From Aspidiotus rigidus (lineage: Eukaryota > Arthropoda > Insecta > Hemiptera > Diaspididae): a stretch of 64,000 nucleotides of DNA. A model generated the notes under the pieces. The model worked only from the letters and a program-made list of their open reading frames with translations, was not told where the DNA came from and made no database searches. How positions within the stretch are numbered: the stretch's first letter is position 1; every line of letters starts with the position of its first letter. This document shows, in pieces, positions 38,440 through 47,565 of this stretch. Both the position numbers and the translations under genes were made by a program. The stretch covers positions 2,294,001 to 2,358,000 of the forward strand of contig JAVHKY010000056.1 of NCBI GenBank assembly GCA_035079385.1. The letters are read 5' to 3'.

Positions 38440-39080
38440 TAAATTTTATTCGTGCAGAGATTCTATATTAAAATGAAATTATAAAAAAGCTTTGCTCGCA
38501 CAATATAAATAATGTACAAAACTGTACGAAAATCTTTGACGTTTCGACGTGCTGAGACGTCTTCTTCGGAACGAGATGAGTGAAACTAAACATAAAAAGT
38601 ACAAGAACGACACGCTGTCGAAAGAGAGGAAAAAACAAGAAAAATCAGGAAGTATGAGTAATTAAAACCGTAGAGTAGGTCGATTTTAGTTTCTGCGTGT
38701 CACGTTTAAAATTTACCGTATTATTTTTGATAATTTCGATGCACTCACGAATTCTTCTTTTACAAGTATTCGATTCATAGGCTAAAATACAAGTTTTTCC
38801 AAAGTCAAATTTGTGGTTTTTATTAGAAGCATGGCAAGCTAGGGCAGTATTATCACTATTTTTCTTTTCATCTCTTTTGATATTCTCCGGTCAAGGTACT
38901 AGAGAGTCTCGCCAACGTATGAAAGGGGGCAATTCGAACAAGAGATTTTGTAGATGAGTTCGGATTTTTTGGAGAAGGGAATAGGATCTTTAGTTCTGGA
39001 GAAGACAAGATTATCAAGAGAGTGCCAATTTTTAAAGTTTTTTAAGAATTCGACTAGTGATAATACTGCTCTGGCCTGAT
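38440..39080 (-). mobile_element. Penelope-like element 2 fragment (GIY-YIG endonuclease end)
   Basis: Minus-strand translation contains DPIPFSKKSELIYKISC, CSNCPLSYVGET, then ALACHASNKNHKFDFGKT and NTCKRRIRECIEII, the conserved order of a PLE endonuclease (GIY-YIG core, downstream His motif, Cys/Arg motif). A frameshift/stop follows the core. Hammerhead-like motifs lie at 38536-38571 and 39349-39388, near either end of the block that separates the LINE parts. Positions 39090-39300 are unassigned. Confidence 0.82.
38536..38571 (-). ncRNA. Hammerhead-like motif 3 (degenerate)
   Basis: Minus strand: UU, CCGAAGA in place of CUGANGA, one unpaired A, 5-bp stem II GACGU-CUCAGC-ACGUC, GAAA, stem III CG, GUC, AA. 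The U-to-C change in the core and a 2-bp stem I argue against self-cleavage now. Confidence 0.5.
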
Positions 39081-39348
39081 TATAGTTCTCCCACCAATCT
39101 GTGTCACACAGATGTCAGGATGTCTGGTTTCGCGAGGAATGTGGATGATATCCCTTTTGACCGTTTTTGACGATAAGTTCAGTGCGCTCTTTGCATATCA
39201 AGTCCCAGCCTGGTGCAGTTAGCTTTGTTTGTCCAGGTGAATAGTGTGATTTGGTGAGTATGAGTCCATCAATATGAAAGGGTTTAAGTGACGTTAAAGA
39301 AAATTACTCTACGGACATGCACAAGTTTATTTTTGCGAATACACAATA

Positions 39349-39388
39349 ACTGACCGCGGTTTCAAACCTTCTGGTCCATCATCAGAGT
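39349..39388 (-). ncRNA. Hammerhead ribozyme-like motif 4
   Basis: Minus strand: stem I ACU, CUGAUGA, one unpaired U, stem II GGACC-AGAA-GGUUU (two G-U pairs), GAAA, stem III CC-GC-GG plus the A-U pair, cleavage triplet GUC, stem I AGU. All core positions are intact. Confidence 0.62.
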
Positions 39389-39409
39389 AAACTTACCATG
39401 CAGTCTGAT

Positions 39410-39787
39410 TTACATAGGTCTGGCAGTTCTTTCTTCTTCAATTATGCCCACAATTGGGGCAATTTGCTTGAGTTGGGTGGCTCGTTCTTGGCTGCTGCAT
39501 GTCACTAGTACTGCACCACTGGGGAATTGAACGTGTCGTTTAACCTCAAGTTGTGTTGGGTTAGCTTGTGGGAGGTTCTGTAGTTTAGGTAGAACATTTA
39601 GGGTGTGTTCATTTGGCAGTAGGAGGATAGATTTAGGATCCTCTTTGATGGAGCTTGGACTTCCCTTAATTGTAGCTTTTGTTTGGCGTGCTTTTTGTCT
39701 TTGCAGCCTCTTTGCCACTTCTTTGCTGGCCTGAAATACAGACTGAGGAGCATTTGTTGGGTGGCTAGGATTCTGTTGTGACTGCAA
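39410..39787 (-). pseudogene. LINE ORF1 (Gag-like) fragment, probable
   Basis: A 125-residue open frame with FQASKEVAKRLQRQKARQ and then FPSGAVLVTCSSQERATQL. The latter resembles the pre-zinc-knuckle part of R1/jockey-type ORF1 (a basic segment with G-x-V-V-V-x-C-S-S). No CCHC knuckle is visible. Orientation and position upstream of the LINE 1 ORF2 pieces support this. Confidence 0.55.
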
Positions 39788-39790
39788 TAA

Positions 39791-42700
39791 AAAAATATGT
39801 ACACTAATCTCATTTCAACTGTTTCCAATCTTGAATTTATGATTGTAAATGAAATGCATCCTGAATTTTCCACAAATCCTTCACATATTTCCTAAGAACG
39901 CTCAGAATTTGAAACGCGATGCACTGGAGACAGTAGAAATAATAAAAGATATTCGTAATTTCTCCCCTCCAGTAAACGAGATATTTCCCTCATCACATCT
40001 CGCTGATACTGTTTACAAAAAATTACAAGTTTTGAACTTAGGTGTTGGTAATTGATGTAATATTTATTGTGATTCATCGTATGTTCCTTTCTTCTTTTTC
40101 TCACAGGTTGATTACTAAGTACTTTAGTAATATTCTCGTTCTCGCCTGTCAATGGTTAATCAACCGAAAGCGCTTACGTAAAATTGTACGACATTTGTAA
40201 ACGTGTCTACTTATACATAATATTATGTTCAACTCGGAACCAAAAGGCTTGATTTTTCGGTTCCTAATGATCTTTCTTACGTCGACCCTTCAGAGAAGGC
40301 AGAAATATTTTTTATGACTTCATTACAAGAGACTGAAGAGGAAAAGTGTAATTCCTATTTGAAACTCGTTATAACTGCGAAAAGAGAGGAAAAATTTCAG
40401 AATGTATACAAAAAGTATATATCTGCGGCCGTTCTAAATATTTTCAACCTGTTTTAGAAGCTGGAAAAATCGTTGCATCGGTGTTGAAATGTTAGGTACA
40501 TTGTGTTGAAGAAGATGCGTACATTTTGTTATCTCAGACTGTAGGGAACTTGCCTCATACAACCAATCCTTGTAGAGTAAAACAATTTCGACAAATTTCA
40601 CTCTGCATGGTAGGCTATCTACCTTGTTATGAAATTTCATGAAATCACGTATTTTTCTCTTGGAATCTGTTTACTTTGCGTCTCAATAATAATGACGAGA
40701 TACGAAACAATTTTTATTTAAATATTATCTTCTTTCTCCAAAACAATGATAGTCGGATTTGTCGTTCAAAATTATTTTTCCCTCTTCGTTTCTTTATCAA
40801 ACATTTTTTTCTTTCTGTCTTCGTGTACAATAGGTAGTACTTCTTCATTTCCATTTTACTTTTTCTCTTTTCGACACCGCTCTCGTATACATGTGTATAC
40901 ATACGTTTGTTGTTATGATGATGATGGTTAATACGAAAAGAGAGAAAGAAAAAAAAGTTGTTTTGCGATAAAATCCATTAAAATGATTGCAAAAAAGACG
41001 GGAATAAAGAATAGGCAGAAAAAAAAGAACTGTTGTTTGTACTATACGGAAATTACTTCCCAATCGCGGTAATAAAACGCTCTTCTTTATTATAAACGCC
41101 TTCTTTTATTACACGTTAGCTCAATATATTCACTATTTAATTTCGAAGCTTGAATTTCCATCCAAGTAAACAATGTCAGTCAACTAAAAAGTACTGTACT
41201 ATACTGTACATTAAAATATGTACGCGAGTATCCTGATGACTCATCAGTCCCATTTTTAATTTTGGAGCTTCGAAAAATACCGATTTGATTAAAATACAGT
41301 ATCATAAGAGTATTTTTATGGTCGATTTTGGCGAGGGTAGTTTATGAGTGATCCTTAATTTTCTCCCGGATTTGTTTGCGCCGGCGCCGCTGTTTCTTAT
41401 ACGAATTGTTTTAGCGGGGAACCCGCTATCGCTTTTGGTGGGGGTACTTCCAGGAATTTTTCGTCTGCGAGCGCGAGCGAGGTTAGCCTCAGAACTATGA
41501 AAATCTGTTTCATCACTACGACCCAATATGTTTTGTTTGTTCGATTCAGAATAAAATCATTTTATTTTGCGAAGGAGCTTCATATACAAATTTTGTATCA
41601 TGAAAGATTTTCAAATTCATTATGAGTAGGAACCATCGAATGTATTTTGTATTTTAGAATGATTGCTTAAATACGCGTTGAATTAATGCGCGAACATGCA
41701 ACGCGAATTTTATGGTCATTTTATGTCCTCCTTTTCACGGCGTCCGTTGTGGTACACAAATTGGAAATGCGACGGCAAAACTTCTTTTCGAGAACTTATC
41801 TACCCAAAAAACCTTCGACGTGTACGTGTGATGTTGGTTAAATATAAGAGTTATGGTGTCATATGTTTTTCCAGCACACGTATCTCCAGTTGTACTAACA
41901 TAATTTTTTTTTGATGAGAACATTTCAATAATGTAAAATTATGTACCTACAATATTTTTTTTACCCATCATGTTGAAACGAAGTTTTGACTGCGTCTATA
42001 TAGGTATTGTCAAAGTTTACTTCTACCCTAAGCTAGATTCGGGTGAAAGAAAAAATAAAAGTGTAAAAGAAAAATTAATCAATCAATAAGTGTTCGTTGA
42101 TTCAATTTCGTTTCAACATCACTTATAGAAAAAAATGTCATTATGAACGCTCACCAACTCGGCAATTGCCGTATTTGTCTCCGGCTCAGATCGCATTTTT
42201 GGCCTCATTGGGTGAACGCTCTCTTCACCCGCGTGTATAGTAATGTACTATTTTTTACTGTCGGTGGGTCGCGAATCATTTTCAGTTTAAAGTGAGTTAT
42301 GGCAGGTACAAAAAAGTTTGAATATCAATGTGTTGGAAGACAGAGTCTCACAAATAATATTTTTCTAGCACAATGTAGAATTGTGTGACGTGCGTAACAA
42401 ACAATTAATTTATATAAATTTTGCGTAAGTCTTTGTGGATTGCAATATCAAAAATATTAATAAAGGAGAAGGGTTGTTGGTAAATGAAAAACTCCGGAGC
42501 GAAAAATTTGACCACATTGTCGGGATCCAAACCCAAGACCATTCTTTTGCCAGTTTTTCATTTTATCATTAAAATAATAAATGATTAGTAATAGAGATAG
42601 TGATTATTATATCAATTGACGTAGGAGTAACTATTTTAATAATTTCTGAAATTTGATTTGGTAAAATTATTTTATTAGGTATTAAATTTGTTTTTTTAAT

Positions 42701-42845
42701 GAATTTATTGATTGAAATTGAAATAATATTAAATAAAGTTTCAAGAAAAAATATATACATTTTTATAAACTTTTTCAATGGATTTAGATCTTTATTGTTA
42801 TTTAGGCAATCACATTAATAATGATTATCTATTATCTATCTATAT
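39791..42845. other. Intergenic region with exon-like stretches
   Basis: Plus-strand stretches at 39890-40050 (DALETVEIIKDIRNFSPPVN), 40109-40200 (after TTTTCTCACAG, reading LITKYFSNILVLACQWLI) and 40225-40440 (LDFSVPNDLSYVDPSEKAEI) look codon-like, but I could not join them by splicing and recognise no domain. They may be a pseudogene or exons of an unknown gene. The rest is AT-rich without recognised content. Confidence 0.3.
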
Positions 42846-43001
42846 TCTATATATATAAATAAGTCCAGTTTTTTGTTGGTGATCGCATAACTTCAGAACG
42901 GCTGAACCAATTTCAATAATTTTTTTTTTTATTATGTTCGTAACAGCCTAAGGAAGGTTTTTATATAATTATTTGTCCGTATCAATGAATGCTTCTGAAA
43001 C
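42846..43001 (+). repeat. Helitron-like family 2, truncated 5' end
   Basis: TCTATATATATAAATAAG, then AACTTCAGAACGGCTGAACC and GTAACAGCCTAAGGAAGG. The same sequence recurs at 43888-44030. It lacks the 3' terminus. Confidence 0.7.
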
Positions 43002-43006
43002 TTACA

Positions 43007-44132
43007 TCTATATAATATATGTTACGCCGAATCTGTGAAATTGCCGATTTCATAAAATCGGCAACAAATTTTGCCGAATTCATGAAATCGGTAACCGCTT
43101 GCTTAATTTATGAAATCGGCAACAAGTTCTACTTGATCTGAAGTACCTAGATGATAAACGTTGAGAATTTTTGCAAACCAATTTATATGAACACATCTGA
43201 AGCAAATTAACGTTAATTAATCAAGATAGGTAACATTTTATTACTTGTCCATGGTGAAATAATGATATGCACAAATGAAATACCTTTTGTAGAGCAAATA
43301 ATCACAATAGGTAATATCTCCAATATTAAGAAAGTAGAAAATGATGATTGAAAAGATTCCAGTCATGAAATAAATTTTGCAGAACAAATAATCAGAATAA
43401 CATGTTACGGATGGAAAAATTCAAAGAAAAAGTTGATCATTGTCACATCGAAGAAATGAATAATTTAATCTTCGTCATCATCGAAGTCAAGAGAAGAAAA
43501 CAATCAACCCTCGTGATTTTGGCATATGTACGCCCCGGATGGCAGGCCGAATTGCTTCCCAATCCCTGCTTGTGACAGGCACATCTTTTGGAGGTACAAT
43601 TTGCTAATTCTTCCCTCATAATTGCGATGATTCAGTTTTGTACCGGTAAGAAAAAAAAAGTTCGAAGAGAAAGGAATATTATGCGTAGACTTACCTACAT
43701 TCAATTACAATATTTCAGTTGCTGATTTTATAAAATCGGCAACTGTCTGCCAATTTTATAAAACCAGCAGAATTTTTTGCCGATTTTATAAAATCAGCAA
43801 AATTAGCGTTTACATTGCCGATTTTATAAATTCGGCAAAATTTCTGCCGATTTTGTAAACTCGGCAATTTCACGGATTCGGCGTAACATATATATAAAAA
43901 TAAGTCCAGTTTTTTGTTGGTGATCGCATAACTTCAGAACGGCTGAACCAATTTCAATAATTTTTTTTTTATTATGTTCGTAACAGCCTAAGGAAGGTTT
44001 TTATATATTTGTCCGTATCATTGAATGCTTCTGAACCTAAAATACTGATTCATTTTTATAGATATACTTTTAATTTTCAATTGATACTCTTTTATGCCTC
44101 ATAGACAGGACAACGTCTGTCGGGTCAGCTAG
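43007..44132 (+). mobile_element. Helitron-like family 2 element, split by an inverted-repeat element
   Basis: Starts A|TCTATATAATATAT, is interrupted at 43021-43887, resumes with AAATAAGTCCAG and ends GACAACGTCTGTCGGGTCAG followed by CTAG|T. A short GACA...TGTC hairpin precedes the end. Similar ...GGGTCAGCTAGT termini are widespread in insect repeats. Helitron assignment rests on termini only. Confidence 0.58.
43021..43887. mobile_element. 867-bp DNA element with TIRs and multiple subterminal repeats
   Basis: 27-bp terminal inverted repeats (GTTACGCCGAATC(T/C)GTGAA...) differ at one base. Inside each end are several copies of GCCGATTT(T/C)ATAAAATCGGC, inward-facing in opposite orientation. 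ATATAT flanks both ends. No transposase ORF, so it is non-autonomous. Confidence 0.82.
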
Positions 44133-44212
44133 TAGTTTAACAAAAATTTTTAATGTTTTTGATTATTTTTATGGTTTTTAGAAATAATGGTTTAATAACG
44201 ATTTTTTAGTAA

Positions 44213-44216
44213 AGTC

Positions 44217-44275
<59 letters not shown>

Positions 44276-44285
44276 TTTGTTTGTT
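44213..44285. repeat. (TTTA)n microsatellite
   Basis: About 17 tandem ATTT units. Confidence 0.95.
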
Positions 44286-45249
44286 TTGATCAATAATTTA
44301 TAATTATTGAAAATTTTTAATATGAATCAATTCATTCATTATTGATTTATAATATTATGATGATTTTTTATCAATTTAGGATTTGGTAATGAACTTTTTC
44401 TTTACACACATACAATGACGCCGTTTATCCTACTCGATCTACGGGAACAAAGCGCTTTGTTTTGTAGGCGAAACGACACTCCATGAATGCGCGTCGTTGT
44501 AGCGTCAAAATCAGTACTGCGCATGTACAAAGGGTAGATATGAATTTTCATATCTACCCTTGGTGAGAAATGAATATACACGGGTAACAAAACTACTAGG
44601 CTTTTTTATCGCTTTTTCATCGTGTAAAGAAAAACGTTATGTGCAACACGGTCGAAAAAGCATTTTCTTCATCTTGTATCTCAATTTCTTAAGTTATCGA
44701 CCATATTTGTTACGCTGACATTATTTTTACAGGACTGTGAAGCCTTAAGAGTATTTGTAGGTACATATTCGTTTGGGTTCCAGAATTTAACATGAGAAAA
44801 AAAATGATCTTTTGGATTTATAGGATACACAATATAGAAGATGGAGATTTGTATCTTTTGAGTTGTGGATCTCAGTAGAAAACAAAAAGGTCGAGTTCTT
44901 CTAGGTTCCAATCGTAACAAAAGGATCTTTCTGAACGCGCACCTTAATTAAGAAAAAAGAATGTATAGTCTTCAGGATGTTTCAGGAAGTACGCTGAAAA
45001 ATAACAAATCATTTTTTCCGGGGAGATGTGGGAGATTTGCTATTTTTTTCTTGAAAATTCCTTACTTTTTGGCGTCTTAACATGTGATCTTCATTCTTCG
45101 ATCCCCTAAAAAATTCTAATGGATTAAAATTCGGATCATTAAGAAATAATGTGCTCGATCCAGTTCCTGTATTGGTTCCCTCACCCCTCCCCTCAAAAAA
45201 AAAATCAAACCTATTCGAAAAAATCAAAACAGATATTTATTCTAGAAAT
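44286..45249. other. Intergenic spacer with one hairpin
   Basis: Contains a 14-bp perfect hairpin at 44530-44561 (AAGGGTAGATATGA, loop ATTT, reverse complement). No gene recognised. Confidence 0.5.
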
Positions 45250-45377
45250 ACTAGAATATCCGGGTACTGAGAAGCTTACTGTCTCAGCCTTGGTTTTACG
45301 CGTATATATTTTAAAATTTGAATGACGTACTCCAAACACATTGAAAATTTTAAAAAGAAAAAAAAAAGATAAAATAT
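45250..45377. repeat. Direct repeat A, left flank of the gypsy element
   Basis: CGGGTACTGAGAAGCTTACT...CAGCCTTGGTTTTA...TTGAAAATTTTAAAAAG. A homologous segment (A') lies immediately right of the element at 47460-47565. Confidence 0.8.
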
Positions 45378-45903
45378 TGTGGCGTATACTAGAGCGCGAT
45401 AAAGTCAACAAGATATCCGTAATGCATGAATGGCGAAGAATCGGAGAAAGACGAGAAGGATAAATTGCATAATTCGACCGCCGTCTAAAACCTTAAAAAG
45501 AAATATCTGGAATAGCGTCCGCAGATATGTAAGCCCGAGAAACAGCCGGAATAACGATCCGTATTGAATTAGAAATTGTTGTGATTATTATGCTTTTGCA
45601 TTAACTGTGATTGCATACGGTGTTCGCTTTCGGTGCAAGTAATAAAGTTCGGTTTTTCGTAACTGTTCTTTATCGTTTGTATCCAGTGACCGATGGAACG
45701 TCCCATTGGTGTCAGAAAAGGTATTTGAAGATATCACGCTTCAGAGTGAATTGGATATTCGCACGTGAAGTGGAGATTGCTTGTGGATTCACACGCAGCG
45801 TTAGTTGTGGATTAACAGTATTGGTGAATCATAAAGTTGTTGCATGTGAAGCGGAGATAAATTACGTTTGTTTGATTACCGGTGTCAACCATAAGTTGTC
45901 ATC

Positions 45904-46555
45904 ATGATGATATTGAAGAGCCTTCAAGAGTTATCTCGCAATGAATTACGCGAAGAACTCCGAGCAAGAGGACTATCAGTAAGCGGAAGTAAAGCAGATC
46001 TAGCGATGCGATAGAGGACGCCCTTGAAAAAGTGGGACAAGATCCAGAGCGCTATTTATTTGAAATGGAAGAAGACCAAGCAGTATCAGTTGTACAGTGC
46101 TTGCAGACCCTCCAAGCGAAATGAAGACTAGTCAAGAAGAGTTAAGGAGCACTCTAACTGGATTCAAGATCGATGTCCTCCAGGCAGCGGAGCAACACGT
46201 AGACCAGAAGCTGCAACCAGTCCAGTAACAAATTGAAGATCTAAAGAGTTTGTTGGAAGGTCTCCGTAGTGGGAGTGATTCCCAAGTTCTAAGGAAAATT
46301 CCGAGTCGTGAGAACACGCCGAGAAGAGTAACTTTGCCGCCAACAGATCAGCACGAGGAATCAAATGGAATAAAAGTGAAAATACCAACCGTTGATGGCG
46401 AGTTTTTATGGGAAGTATACAAAAGTCAGTTTGAGGCTGCCGCGAGATGTAACGGGTGGGCAAATGAAGCAAAAGCGACCAGCTTATTGGTTAATCTTAG
46501 AGGACCAGCGCGGCAATTACTGTCCAACATTACAGAAGAAGATGAAGCAAATTAA
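45904..46555 (+). pseudogene. gag with an N-terminal SAP-like motif (disrupted)
   Basis: ATG near 45904 opens MMILKSLQELSRNELREELR and then ARGLSVSGSKADLA, resembling SAP-like motifs seen at the start of some gypsy gags. The frame then breaks (TAG near 46011). From 46250 a second frame reads VDGEFLWEVYKSQFEAAA and ANEAKATSLLVNLRGPARQL, typical gypsy gag. A stop and frameshifts make it inactive. Confidence 0.75.
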
Positions 46556-46749
46556 TCACAACAAATCGTTATTCCGGCCACTTTTCGCTCTTATATACCC
46601 GCGGACACTATTCCAGATATTTCCATAAGGTTCTAGACGGCGTTTGAATTATGCAACTTAACTTTCTCGTCTTTTCCCAATTCTTCGCCATTCATGCATT
46701 ATCTTGTTGACTTTATGGCGCTCTTGTTATCGCGCTCTTGTATATACGC

Positions 46750-47075
46750 CCCACTAAAGAGCAACTTTAGAAAGTCCATGACCTAGTCTGAAACAACTTA
46801 GAGATCGCCAGTGAAAGAATGAAAGCTCGATATGATATTGGTGCTATAGAAAAAGTTTTTAAGCCTGGTTATGAAGTCTGGTATACAACCCACAGAGGAA
46901 GAAAGAAAGAAGCTCGAAACTTCAAAGTAAATGGGAAGGCCCATGCACAGAGGAGAAAAGAATCAACGATGTGGTGTACCGGATTAAACATAGAACAAAA
47001 CTAAAAGTTGTCCATCGGAATCGGTTGGCTGCCTGGTTGGGTGATTCTGATTCTGAATGGGAGGTTCAGAACTAA
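46750..47075 (+). pseudogene. Integrase C-terminal tail of the gypsy element
   Basis: Across two frames the sequence reads VYNPQRKKERSSKLQSKWEG, INDVVYRIKHRTKLK and VVHRNRLAAWLGDSDSEWE before a stop at the purine tract. This is the usual Ty3/gypsy integrase end (W.G...V..V...VYRI; VVH.NRL). Confidence 0.82.
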
Positions 47076-47459
47076 TGAGGGGGCAGTGTGGCGTATACGA
47101 GAGCGCGATAAATCAACAGGATAATGCATGAATGGCGAAGAATTGGAAAAAGAGGAGAAGGATAAGTTGCATAATTCGACCGCCGTCTACAACCTTAAGG
47201 AAATTTCCGGAATAGCGTTCGCGGGTATATAAGCGCGAAAAGTGGCCGGAATAATGATCAGTATTAAATTAGAAATTGTTGTGAATAATTTGCTTTCGCA
47301 TTAAGTGTGATTGCATACGCGTTGTTCGCGTGTTCCACGTGTATCTCGAAGTATTGTGAATTTTTGGTGCAAGTAATACAGTTCGGTTTTTCGTAACTGT
47401 TCTTTATTGTTTGTATCCAGTGACCTGTGAAACGTCACATTGGTGCCAGAAGTGGGATT

Positions 47460-47565
47460 ACTAGATACTCGGGTACTGAGGAGCTTACTGCCCCAGCCTT
47501 GGTTTTATATATTTTGAAATTTGAATGTGGTTTTGAAAATTTTAAAAAGGAAAAAAATATAATAT
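47460..47565. repeat. Direct repeat A', right flank of the gypsy element
   Basis: CGGGTACTGAGGAGCTTACT...CAGCCTTGGTTTTATATATT...TTGAAAATTTTAAAAAG; the mate of 45250-45377 with about 15 percent change and two small deletions. Confidence 0.8.

Larger units (their letters stand above)
35620..39790 (-). mobile_element. R1-clade LINE 1 (decayed), with a PLE insertion
   Basis: Minus strand, 5' to 3': ORF1-like fragment (39787-39410); interrupting PLE material (about 39400-38440); endonuclease fragment with AVDLNCSTSM (about 38390-38150); RT region (37891-36370); and a C-terminal segment with MSDHGVFRHYLFRKGR and PRHTRGRPVSWDE (36058-35801), possibly running on to GRALKEWNTII near 35670. Numerous stops and frameshifts. 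Domain order fits R1-type LINEs. Confidence 0.82.
45378..47457 (+). mobile_element. Ty3/gypsy-type LTR retrotransposon, pol deleted
   Basis: 5' LTR 45378-45705 and 3' LTR 47097-47439 both start TGTGGCGTATAC and are clearly homologous, with indels. The 5' LTR is followed by a primer-binding-like TGGTGTCAG and the 3' LTR by TGGTGCCAGAAGTGGGA. A purine tract (ATGAGGGGGCAG) precedes the 3' LTR. The internal region keeps gag and the end of integrase only, so protease, RT and most of integrase are lost. The family is probably Ty3/gypsy from gag and the pol tail. Confidence 0.87.

Noticed and set aside
41223..41250. Hammerhead box CTGATGA near 41235
   Set aside because: It is part of a short CTGATGACTCATCAG palindrome with no GAAA box or pairing stems.
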